Assembly: GCA_010645155.1 (NCBI GenBank)
Contig: CM021323.1
Coordinates: forward strand, 2,602,872 to 2,666,871
Length of the DNA stretch: 64,000 nucleotides
Origin: Tigriopus japonicus
Taxonomy: Eukaryota > Arthropoda > Copepoda > Harpacticoida > Harpacticidae
Reading direction: 5' to 3'
Part shown: positions 1 through 8,964 of the stretch, piece by piece
Layout: every line of letters begins with the position of its first letter
Position numbering within the stretch: position 1 is the first letter of the stretch
Translations under genes and position numbers: made by a program
Notes under the pieces: generated by a model
What the model saw: only the letters and a program-made list of their open reading frames with translations
Database searches by the model: none
What the model was told of the DNA's origin: nothing

Positions 1-844
1 TTTACGCCCGAACGCTGTCCTACCGTGAGTTTGGCCGAAATGGGCACGTACTGGCTAGTCTCCCTAAAGACGATAGCGAGAACCGAATTCGGCTGAATCG
101 GCCAAGTTATTCGAGCAAAACCGGGGCGATCAGTCCACGGCAGGGACAGACTCTAAAATTTGCACGATGTTCCGGGATTTCTGGCTTTTCATGTCGATAG
201 AATGTTTTTAATATACAGTAAACTCAAAAATAAATATATAGAAATACGCATACTGCATTCCTACGTTGAAGGTACCTTGGAACGATCCCGCACACATCAC
301 GATATCTTCCCTTGTGACTGAAATAACCGCAAACAATGGCCCAATTTAGGGATCCAGGGACTATTTTTTCAAGTCCACGATGATATTCCCGTATGCCTAT
401 ACCATTCACCCTAAAACCATGATGATTGATGAGTCATTCGCGGAAACTCGAGCTCCATCATTTTAATCGCCCGGTGATTTCAGTCACCCTGAGGATTCCA
501 ATCAGCCTCCGTCTGTTTACCTTGTTTTGCTTGAAAACCCAACTCGTTCACTCAGTTTGTCGTCAATTCTCGTGTAGAAACCGCTCAATCTTCGCGACTA
601 TCGCGAAAACTCAAAATCCCATCAGATTCCGAGAACCGCCCTATTTCGATCCATTCTGCGGCGTCTGCGGTTTCCCTCCGAATAGTAGACGGGGTTGGCT
701 GGCTGGCCACCGAGGTCGATCCATCCATCCACCCACCCACCCGAGAATTAAGGATGAGGGTGGGCTGAATCTTTGTGGGTAACGCCTCCTCCTCTACCCG
801 ATCTCGTTCGACACACCGACGGGATTCACCTCGGAGGATTCCGG
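1..844. other. 5' flank of slingshot, no gene assigned
   Basis: I see no recognisable gene here. Bases 1-114 are open on + up to a TGA and contain a GTGAGT donor-like site near base 24, so an exon cut by the window edge is possible but unsupported. A CCAT/CCAC-rich repeat runs from about 719 to 742. The slingshot frame is already open from about 773, with no ATG before 845, so part of this stretch is probably 5' UTR or the start of a spliced exon. Confidence 0.5.
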
Positions 845-3412
845 ATGATGTATCATGGTTCGACGACCCGGGCCAATAATTCCTTCGTCTTGGCTCGATG
901 GCCCGCCCCTCAATTATCGGCCCAGGGCGATTCGCCACGCCCCCTCCGAGCCACCTCCTCTTCGCCTATTCCGACCTCGGCCCGCCCCCACACTGACCCA
1001 TCGACCGGATCAGCCCCGACCGTGAGTCCCTCGCCGGATCCGCCCACGGTGGGCGGACCGACGGGATCGCGGGTGGTTTTGACTTGGCCGAGTGATCAGT
1101 TCCACGCCGAAATCCGGGATCTGGGTCTGATTCATCCCGAGGATCGTTTGGTGCAGACCATTCGGCTGGAAAGCACCTATCCGGATTGCACGCGTTATTT
1201 GTCCATTGTGGCGTTGGGCGGGGCCGAACCGCGGGATTTGACGGCCGGGGCCGATCTCGAAGAAGTGCATCGATATTGTTTGGTGGGCTTGGATCGACGA
1301 CCCAATCCTCGGGCCGATCCGCCGAGTGATGTCACCACGGTGGGCTTGATAGTGCCGCTAATGTGGAATATGCGGATCTCATTGGACGGAGATGGGGGGT
1401 TTAGCCTCCGACAAAACGAAGAGCATTATATCTTCAAACCCGTGTCGGTTCAAGCTTTGTGGACCGTGATTCAGACTCTGAGCTTGGTGGCGGATCACTT
1501 GGAACCTCACGCCAGTCGCAAAGACGCCTGTCCCAATCGGCCTTATGCGGTGGAATCGCCCCAATCTTGCGTCAACGAATGGCATTGGATGGCCGATGTG
1601 CTGGTCCGACGTCCGAGCTCGCCTCGACGGTTGATCCGTTCGTCCGACGATTCGGGTCCTTCTTTGAACTGGGATCCCATTCTGGACCCGCAGGATGTGA
1701 TCCGCACCCGTCTGAAACGCATCATGATGGCCTCCGATCTGGATTCAATTACGTCCAAAAGCATTCGCAACCAACTCGAGTCCGACATGGAGCAAGATTT
1801 GGAACAATACAAGTCGGTCATCGATAAGGAGATCCTGGTGATACTCGGTCAAATGGATCCGGCTTCTCAAATTCTCGACTATTTGTACTTGGGTTCCGAG
1901 TGGAATGCGTCCAATCTGGAGGAACTTCAACAAAATGGCATCACCCATATCCTCAATGTGACAAGGGAAATCGACAACTTCTTCCCGTCCGTTTTTGAGT
2001 ACCAGAACATTCGGGAATACGACGAGGAGGCCACGGATTTGCTCCGCTATCTCGACCGGACCTACCGTTTCATCAAAGAAGCTCGAATGGCCAACGGCAA
2101 AGTGCTCGTGCATTGTAAAATGGGCATCAGTCGATCCGCCACGGTGACCATATCCTATGTAATGAAAGAATACGACCTTTCCTTATCGGAAGCTCTGTGC
2201 AAAGTCAAGCAATGCCGATCCATAGTGAACCCGAACAAAAGTTTTCGCAAGCAATTGGAAGTGTATGAGGGCATCCTCGGAGCCATTCGACATCGTCACG
2301 TCTCATTTGACTTGTTTCGCTCCAAATCGGAGAGTAGTCTTGTTCCCAGCCCTGATTTGTCAGACAAAGTAGAAGCGGGAGTGGAAAGTGGCATCGGAGA
2401 ATCAGCGGGTTCACTGATCAACTCGATCTCATCCACGCGTCCGACCACGAACGTGGATATTAAGGCCTTAACCACAGTATTTAGCCGCCCCGCCTCAGAA
2501 CCTTTATACCTTCGGCCGAAATCTTGGAGTCCCAATGAGAGGGTCACGGACCGACTCATTCCTAAACAAACAGACGGTTCCGACCCTGAGGTGAAAAGAG
2601 CCGAATGCCATTGCTTTGGCGAATTGACAGGGCATCGATGCTCCTCGGAGCCTAACCACGACGTGGAGAATGGCATGAGTGAAGGGCCACAGAAGCCAAC
2701 TTCGGTGGTGGAGGCCCGAAATGTCGGGTATCTCGTGCCCACAACCCCACCTCCGCCCGTCAACACCTCGCTATATGACCCGAGCTGTGACTGTGATATG
2801 GAACTCGAGTTAGGAGTTCCAGAACATCCCGTACTAATCCACGAAGATGACGAGGATGTGGCGAAGAGTGCCGAAACTGACGTGATTGTACAAAGCCTCT
2901 CCAATCTACCGTTGCAGATGCGCACAACCTCTCAATTAGATGAGTTCCATTCCCAACGACGAACGTCGGCCTCAAAGTCAAATTTGTCGTTACTACGTAA
3001 CCAAGCATCGAACACGGTACCCAAACCAATCAAAACCCAAGCACCAAATCAGCAGGATTCCACTGGCCTAAACCAAAACGTCAACGAGGATCCAACCATG
3101 ACAATTGGACCCGAGCTGCAACCCCCGTTGTTATCGAAGTCTGACACGAGCCATGACATCCAAAGTCAAAGGGAGCAACCTCCAATGGGCATCCCAATAT
3201 CACAAACTCTTATCCCGGATGAGTTGTCCGTGAAAACCTTGGCCAATATGTTCGACTACAAAGGGGGAAGCGTTCCATTACGACCTTGCTCAGCAAGACT
3301 CCAGGACAACCGTCTTTTTCAGCGTGGCAAAGAAATGACGAGCCCAAGTGCCTTCAGTCCAGGCGAAACCAAAACGTCTCTTGCCACCACGGAAGATCAA
3401 TCAGAGTGCTGA
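845..3412 (+). CDS. ssh: Slingshot family cofilin phosphatase
   Basis: Slingshot is a dual-specificity phosphatase that dephosphorylates and reactivates cofilin, promoting actin filament turnover in the cytoplasm. From the ATG at 845 the product is 855 residues. The N-terminal slingshot region ends in a stretch containing HIFKPVSVQALW-like sequence (here YIFKPVSVQALW). A DEK-C-like segment lies at about 299-338 (SKSIRNQLESDMEQDLEQYK). The phosphatase domain spans about 340-482, starting near YLYLGSEWNASNLEELQ, with the catalytic signature HCKMGISRSA (Cys about 424) and a likely general-acid Asp in YDEE (about 393). The rest is a polar, low-complexity tail. The whole coding block has no intron. 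The frame is open upstream to about 773 without an ATG, so the true N-terminus may lie at 845 or in an upstream exon that I cannot see. Confidence 0.93.
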   Translation: MMYHGSTTRANNSFVLARWPAPQLSAQGDSPRPLRATSSSPIPTSARPHTDPSTGSAPTVSPSPDPPTVGGPTGSRVVLTWPSDQFHAEIRDLGLIHPEDRLVQTIRLESTYPDCTRYLSIVALGGAEPRDLTAGADLEEVHRYCLVGLDRRPNPRADPPSDVTTVGLIVPLMWNMRISLDGDGGFSLRQNEEHYIFKPVSVQALWTVIQTLSLVADHLEPHASRKDACPNRPYAVESPQSCVNEWHWMADVLVRRPSSPRRLIRSSDDSGPSLNWDPILDPQDVIRTRLKRIMMASDLDSITSKSIRNQLESDMEQDLEQYKSVIDKEILVILGQMDPASQILDYLYLGSEWNASNLEELQQNGITHILNVTREIDNFFPSVFEYQNIREYDEEATDLLRYLDRTYRFIKEARMANGKVLVHCKMGISRSATVTISYVMKEYDLSLSEALCKVKQCRSIVNPNKSFRKQLEVYEGILGAIRHRHVSFDLFRSKSESSLVPSPDLSDKVEAGVESGIGESAGSLINSISSTRPTTNVDIKALTTVFSRPASEPLYLRPKSWSPNERVTDRLIPKQTDGSDPEVKRAECHCFGELTGHRCSSEPNHDVENGMSEGPQKPTSVVEARNVGYLVPTTPPPPVNTSLYDPSCDCDMELELGVPEHPVLIHEDDEDVAKSAETDVIVQSLSNLPLQMRTTSQLDEFHSQRRTSASKSNLSLLRNQASNTVPKPIKTQAPNQQDSTGLNQNVNEDPTMTIGPELQPPLLSKSDTSHDIQSQREQPPMGIPISQTLIPDELSVKTLANMFDYKGGSVPLRPCSARLQDNRLFQRGKEMTSPSAFSPGETKTSLATTEDQSEC

Positions 3413-3728
3413 AATCCGCTTGGATCAACTCGCTTTGATTGAAGAACATCCCATCCATGCTGTGATCTAATTTAAATTCAAGCTTTATCACCAGAACACA
3501 ACCAACCACCCCACCTGATCAAATGCTATTTAGTTTATTGCTCGAAACGGACGTCACGAACGGCCTCCTCATCAAACCATCTAACAAATGGTTTCCAATG
3601 AAATGTGAACCGACTATTTTGTCATCAATAAAAAAGCGTGTACACACGAGTGCACCAAAATTAGACCGCAACGCAATCTTGATTGAAAGTTTTTATATGG
3701 CCTGTTTTCATGCTTTGATTCCAGAGAT
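3413..3728 (+). other. slingshot 3' UTR and intergenic spacer
   Basis: This short stretch separates slingshot from PCID2 on the same strand. An AATAAA signal at 3627-3632 is a plausible polyadenylation signal for slingshot. That leaves roughly 100 bases for the PCID2 promoter and 5' UTR. No other gene is visible. Confidence 0.55.
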
Positions 3729-5076
3729 ATGGCTTCGCTTCAGTCATACCTGGATGCGATTTCAGAGGCTTGGGACGCATATCGAACCGACGAGTTGGCG
3801 GCTCTGCTCTCCTTGAGTGACCCTCATACTCAAAATTCCAAGCTTCTGGTTGAAGATCCTGCGGAAGAGGTAGATCAAACCCTGGATGAGGTCATTGCCG
3901 ATCTCGTGTTGGATCATTTGAAAGTTTTGTACGAACTCAGCAAAGGCGATCCTCTGGAGGCCTATGAACATCAAAAGTCATTAGTGACCAACTTCAACAA
4001 GTTACTCTCGTCTCAGAAAGACCAGAATTGGCCATTGCCCATTATGCATGTGATTTGCTTGGATCTCCGTCGAATTGCCACTCGGGCCGATCACGAGCTG
4101 TCTAAAAAAGGTGGCAAGCCTGGAGCTACCTTGGAAAAGGCAGCCGAACTGATGATGAATTGCTTCCGAACGTGTGCCCTTGACAGTAAATCGGCGGAAG
4201 ATGTGACTAAACGATGGGGAATGCTCAATATTGTAAATCAGTTGTTCAAGATCTATTTCAAAGTGAACAAAATGCATTTGTGTAAGCCGCTCATCCGAGC
4301 AATCGAATCCTCGCCGCTCAAGGACAGGTACAACTCAATATTTAAGATTGTTGAAGGGGTGCAAGTTAAAATCATCATATCGTTTTTTTATTACTCCTTC
4401 ATTTAGATATGCCAAAGCGCAGCTCGTGACATACAAGTACTTTGTTGGGCGCAAACAAATGTTTGACAACGACTTTAAAGCTGCCGAAAAGTACCTGCGG
4501 TTTGCTTTTGAGCATTGCCACGCCTCGTCGACCAAAAATAAGCGCTCTATCTTGATCTATTTGATTCCAGTGAAAATGCTCTTAGGTCAAATGCCAAATG
4601 AGGACCTATTGGCCAAATACAATCTTCTGCAGTTTAAAGAAATTGTGCGATCCGTAAAGGATGGACATTTGTTGCGATTAAATGAAGCTCTCGAGCGCAA
4701 TGAGAAATTCTTCATTAGTTGCGGCATTTTCTTAATCCTCGAGAAGCTCAAGATCATAACTTATCGGTGAGTTGATCAAATGCATACTTCGCAGAAAATT
4801 AGTATCTCATTAATGGCCCATCGGATTGATCTTTTTTGTAGGAATCTCTTTAAGAAAGTATCAGTGGAGATGAAAACCCATCAAATTCCCATCGATGCAT
4901 TTTTGGTGGCTTTAAAAATGATGAACGTGGAAGATATTGACCAAGACGAAACCCAATGCATCATTGCCAATCTCATCTATGAGGGCAAAATCAAAGGCTA
5001 CATATCTCATCAACATCAAAAGCTGGTCGTGAGCAAGCAGCAACCATTCCCACCTCTCTCAGCCACATCTTGGTAA
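3729..5076 (+). CDS. PCID2: PCI domain-containing protein 2 (TREX-2 subunit)
   Basis: PCID2 (yeast Thp1) is a TREX-2 subunit that couples transcription to mRNA export at nuclear pores. The gene has three exons: 3729-4327, 4407-4766 and 4842-5076. The introns are 79 and 75 bases, with donors GTACAA and GTGAGT and acceptors TTTAG and TGTAG, and the phases match exactly. The joined product is 397 residues, close to the 399 of human PCID2. Recognisable stretches include [16 protein letters not shown], the helical repeat section [20 protein letters not shown], and the C-terminal PCI/winged-helix part with [19 protein letters not shown] and [17 protein letters not shown]. The ATG at 3729 gives the family N-terminus ([15 protein letters not shown]). 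Nothing looks broken. Confidence 0.96.
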
Positions 5077-5149
5077 CTCGAGAATTCATTATCTCCCATC
5101 CGCAATTTGGTTTGTGAACAAATAATACTTTTGCACTTTGAAGAGCATT

Positions 5150-5155
5150 AATAAA
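5150..5155 (+). other. polyadenylation signal of PCID2
   Basis: AATAAA starts 74 bases after the PCID2 stop codon and is followed by a T-rich stretch, the expected layout for a 3' end. Confidence 0.7.
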
Positions 5156-5190
5156 AACACTAGCGGGCTGTGTTCTTTGGCAGTGATTAA

Positions 5191-5196
5191 TTTATT
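5191..5196 (-). other. polyadenylation signal of UBXN7
   Basis: AATAAA on the minus strand, about 118 bases after the UBXN7 stop. The predicted cleavage site falls next to that of the convergent PCID2 gene. Confidence 0.6.
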
Positions 5197-5313
5197 CATG
5201 GAATTGATAGTCTCATTCGCCTCTTGGTTTCTTCATCGTCCATAGAAACAGAGTCTCGGTATTCGCCAAAAAAGTATGAACCTACAATGGCAGCAGTCTT
5301 GGTTGGGCAGCAC

Positions 5314-6747
5314 TTAGGATTTCTGCTGAATAAATATTGTTTCTTTTGGGAACAATCCCAAGTCCTTTAACGATTTGGAATCTTCCAAGTCCGTAAGCAC
5401 GCGCCGCGGAAAGTTGGTAACAATTTCATGAGAATCGAGGCCGTAACCTTCGCCTATGACATATTTGATGATGGCCTGAAAGAAAATGAGTGTAATGAAG
5501 CGTATATACTCCGGTTTTAATAACACGGGCTGAGAACTTACTCTGAATGGGCTTGAGCAAGGTAAATCCTTCTTTTCTCTTTTCCCATCAGGAAACCGGA
5601 TCAGAAGCTGACTTTTCTCATCTTCTGCGGAGCCTAAATAATCGGTCCAATGACGATTATCCTCTGTGACATCACCTCCACCATTTTCATCATGGGCTTT
5701 CTCTCCTTCTTCCTTATTATCATGATTGTCGTCGGCCTCATCCAACTCGTGATTTTGCTTCCTTTGGTTGATGGTATTATTTTCCACATCGGTGATCAAC
5801 AGCGCATCAGAAGCCGAGCCATCGGTGACGGTAGAGACCTTGACCATGGGCGTGGCCGGTTTCTCCTCATCGTCCGTGTCATTATCACTCAAAATATCTA
5901 CATCTGAATCGTCCGACAGAGCGTCGGTTGAGATCTGACGGCCCGTGTTTTGGGATAATGAGGCCTGAATAGCCGCCGCCAATTGAGAGTCTTCATCGGC
6001 ATCTATAATACTACTAGTCTGCCGAGAAAAGAGATGAAAGTTTGGTTAACGACAACCGTTCTTTACACATGACACGTAAACAAACGCATACTTTTTTGAG
6101 CTTTTTCTTCGACGGTTCGCCTCCATTGAAGGAGCCGTTAGATTGTTCTAAGGAAGGGTGCAAGTGCAAGAATGCGGCCACGAGGTCGCAAAAACACGAG
6201 GCGTCCATAATTTTGTTCCAAGTCACGAGGGACTCGCCCGTACGCGGATCTAATACGGCTACATGAGGCCACACGTGAATGGGGTAGTAAGCCATGTACC
6301 GTTGAGCGTCTTCGGACTCCTTGTATTGCTGCCAAAAGATAAAGTGCTCCCGCACGATCGTCTTGACAGCCTCCGTCGACCACACATCGCGATTGAGCAT
6401 TTGACATTGAAACTCGCCGGGGTCTTGAATGTTGACCAGAAGCCATTTCCGCGTTTGCGTGGCACTTTCACGGGCCGAGGGCCAATCGCCCTTGTACATG
6501 ATATCCAACGGGGGTTTGAAGAGCTCCTCTAACGTGCGCTTCTTGCCCCGATTGACGGGTAACCGCTGACCGTCCGGCGCGTTATAACTTTCTGAAAACA
6601 AACGCAAACGAGAAAGCTAGAAGATAATCCACGACTCCCATCCGACTTTTACTGACTGGCTTCGGAACTGAAATTTCGAAATCCATCGAATACGGTTCGA
6701 ACTCGACTTTGACGCGATCCACTGGCCCCGGCCAAAGGTTTGTGGAT
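5314..6747 (-). CDS. UBXN7: UBX domain-containing protein 7, 5' end lost in gap
   Basis: UBXN7 is an adaptor linking the p97/VCP segregase to ubiquitylated substrates and cullin ligases. Visible exons in coding order are 6657-6747 (cut by the gap), 6092-6591, 5542-6018 and 5314-5475. The introns are 65, 73 and 66 bases and the phases agree. The first visible exon ends with the family motif VFDGFRNFSSEA. Exon 6092-6591 encodes the thioredoxin-like UAS domain (LNRDVWSTEAVKTIVREHFI, AVLDPRTGESLVTW). Exon 5542-6018 begins with a ubiquitin-interacting motif (EDSQLAAAIQASLSQ), then an acidic linker. The last two exons form the UBX domain, from LLIRFPDGKREKKDL to LGLFPKETIFIQQ. The N-terminal UBA domain expected in this family should lie inside the gap. 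The donor GTCAGT of the first visible exon is weak and was chosen by frame. Confidence 0.93.
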
Positions 6748-7304
6748 NNNNNNNNNNNNNNNNNNNNNNNNNNNNNNNNNNNNNNNNNNNNNNNNNNNNN
6801 NNNNNNNNNNNNNNNNNNNNNNNNNNNNNNNNNNNNNNNNNNNNNNNNNNNNNNNNNNNNNNNNNNNNNNNNNNNNNNNNNNNNNNNNNNNNNNNNNNNN
6901 NNNNNNNNNNNNNNNNNNNNNNNNNNNNNNNNNNNNNNNNNNNNNNNNNNNNNNNNNNNNNNNNNNNNNNNNNNNNNNNNNNNNNNNNNNNNNNNNNNNN
7001 NNNNNNNNNNNNNNNNNNNNNNNNNNNNNNNNNNNNNNNNNNNNNNNNNNNNNNNNNNNNNNNNNNNNNNNNNNNNNNNNNNNNNNNNNNNNNNNNNNNN
7101 NNNNNNNNNNNNNNNNNNNNNNNNNNNNNNNNNNNNNNNNNNNNNNNNNNNNNNNNNNNNNNNNNNNNNNNNNNNNNNNNNNNNNNNNNNNNNNNNNNNN
7201 NNNNNNNNNNNNNNNNNNNNNNNNNNNNNNNNNNNNNNNNNNNNNNNNNNNNNNNNNNNNNNNNNNNNNNNNNNNNNNNNNNNNNNNNNNNNNNNNNNNN
7301 NNNN
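6748..7304. other. assembly gap (557 N)
   Basis: A run of N. It hides the first coding exon or exons of UBXN7 and probably its promoter. The open frames that cross it have no meaning. Confidence 0.99.
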
Positions 7305-7378
7305 CCGGCGGCCACTTTTTTCCAGCGGCCATCTGGTTTCAAAAGTTGTCACTTTTGTAAATTTTGGCCGCTGCGGCG

Positions 7379-7427
7379 GCCATCTGGCAACGCTGGTGCA
7401 TAGTCTCTAACAGGGTTGCTAGATGGC
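7379..7427. repeat. imperfect hairpin beside the UBXN7 gap
   Basis: Arm 7379-7395 and arm 7411-7427 are inverted copies matching at 15 of 17 positions, with a 15-base loop. The core GCCATCTGG also occurs once more at about 7328-7336. The GC-rich setting beside the missing UBXN7 5' end would suit promoter sequence. The right arm begins CAGGGTTG, which also resembles a hAT-type terminal repeat. I cannot decide between the two. Confidence 0.45.
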
Positions 7428-7731
7428 AGCTTTCAGTGCCATATTTCAGTATCACCGTAGATGTCCTGTCAGCGGTAGAGACCGGTAGAGATCATACAAA
7501 GCAGCACACGGTGCTGAATAAAATCATATCAAGTTTGAATGGAAATTTCCAAACTGAGATATATTTCTGACCCAGGAAACTGGGTGAAACAACTCTGATT
7601 TACCACTTTTCTCTAAGTCAGGTCAAGATTATTAGTTTCACACTAAATGGTTTTCTTAAAATTAGTTAACACATAATTAAAGCTTATTTTGGTATGGTAT
7701 CTGTTGCATTGAAATGATTTGAAAACATATT

Positions 7732-7825
7732 GAGCAGCTCCGGAGTTATTTAAGTTTAACTGGTCCTTTTTTGGCCCTAAAAAGCGGAAAAACGTTCTGG
7801 GTATATGAAAACTCTAATTCCTAAG
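7732..7825. repeat. diverged relative of the 52.8-53.9 kb foldback
   Basis: This stretch aligns by eye with 53051-53145, sharing blocks such as GAGTTATTT, GGTCC, AAAAAGC-GAAAAACG and TATATGAAAA in the same order. It sits just upstream of the hAT transposase fragment. The surrounding 7430-7980 is otherwise AT-rich and without genes. Confidence 0.55.
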
Positions 7826-7983
7826 TAAATGACACAGAATTTTGATCTCGTAAAAGTATATAAAACATCTTCATCTTTTTGTTTCATCATAACAACTCAA
7901 AAATGAAATGCTATTATTCAATATGTTATTAGCTACATAACTATTAACCTAGACCTGACTGAGGGAAAACTAGCAAACTAAAG

Positions 7984-8964
7984 TTGTTTCATTTAATTTC
8001 CTGGGCCAGGAATATATCTGATTGTGTTTGGGATTTTGGTACAAATTTGATATGTTCTGATTTTCAATATTGTGTCATGATTCATGACAATGATAGCGTC
8101 CGTTGGTTGGATCCTCAATTTGATGGCAATCAAGTGAAACTCCTCCTTACTGACGCAGCCCCATACTGTGTTAAAGCTGGAAAATTTCTCAAGGAATTAT
8201 TTCCCAAAATGATTCATGTCACTTGCCTGGCCCATGGTCTGCACAGGGTGGCAGAAAAAGTTCGCGAATCATTCCCTCTCGTGAACCGTCTCATTGCTTC
8301 AGGAAAGAAGATATTCGTGAAGGCTCCATTGCGGCGAGATGCCTTCAAAGTCAACTGTCCAGACATTCCTTTCCCTCCTGAACCTGTGATAACCCGTTGG
8401 GGCACATGGCTGGAAGCAGCCATATATTATGCAGACAATTTCGAAGTGTTTGACCATGTTGTGCAGTTGTTTGATCCAAATGACTCTATCGCAATTCAAG
8501 AATGTCAAGATATTCTGACCAACCAACAAGTCAAAGCTGATTTAGCTTTCATCAAATGCAACTTCTCCTTCTTGCCGGCCTATATCACTACCTTGGAAAC
8601 ATTTGGATTGCCTCTGACAGAGAGTGTGGACCTGATTGACAAGGCCTCGTCAAACATTGACAACATTCCTAAGCCCTCAGGAGAAAAGTTCCAGAGAAAG
8701 ATGGAAGACGTTTTGAGGAAGAATCCTGATTTCCAGACGTTGAAGATGATCTCCCAGGTTCTTAGTGGCGCAGAAAATACAATGGTACTTCCAAACTCCC
8801 TAACACCTGGTGAAATGGTGGACTTTAAATTCGCTCCACTTACAAGTGTGGACGCGGAGCGCTCGTTTTCCAGGTAAAAAAGCGTCGTGACAGAGAGTCG
8901 ACAATCCCTTACTGAGGAAAATATTGCTAAAATTGTGATTACAACGTGTTTCTATGGAAGATAA
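7984..8964 (+). pseudogene. hAT-type transposase fragment with one in-frame stop
   Basis: hAT transposases move DNA by cut and paste. The open frame encodes the catalytic and insertion region, with LLLTDAAPYCVKAGKFLKEL, MIHVTCLAHGLHRVAEKVRE and ITRWGTWLEAAIYYADNFE, and the C-terminal dimerisation block, with FAPLTSVDAERSFSR. A TAA at 8875-8877 interrupts the dimerisation block exactly where relatives carry Tyr after SFSR. The same frame then continues through KSVVTESRQSLTEENIAK to TAA at 8962-8964. The N-terminal zinc-finger part is missing; the open frame begins at a TTG, with a stop upstream. No clear flanking target duplication was found. It is most likely a young dead copy. Confidence 0.85.

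Noticed and set aside
1..114. Open frame at the left edge as the end of another gene
   Set aside because: Too short and without recognisable sequence; it may equally be intron or UTR.
6582..7410. Several 200-codon open frames across 6582-7410
   Set aside because: They consist mostly of N. Only 6657-6747 has supported coding content.
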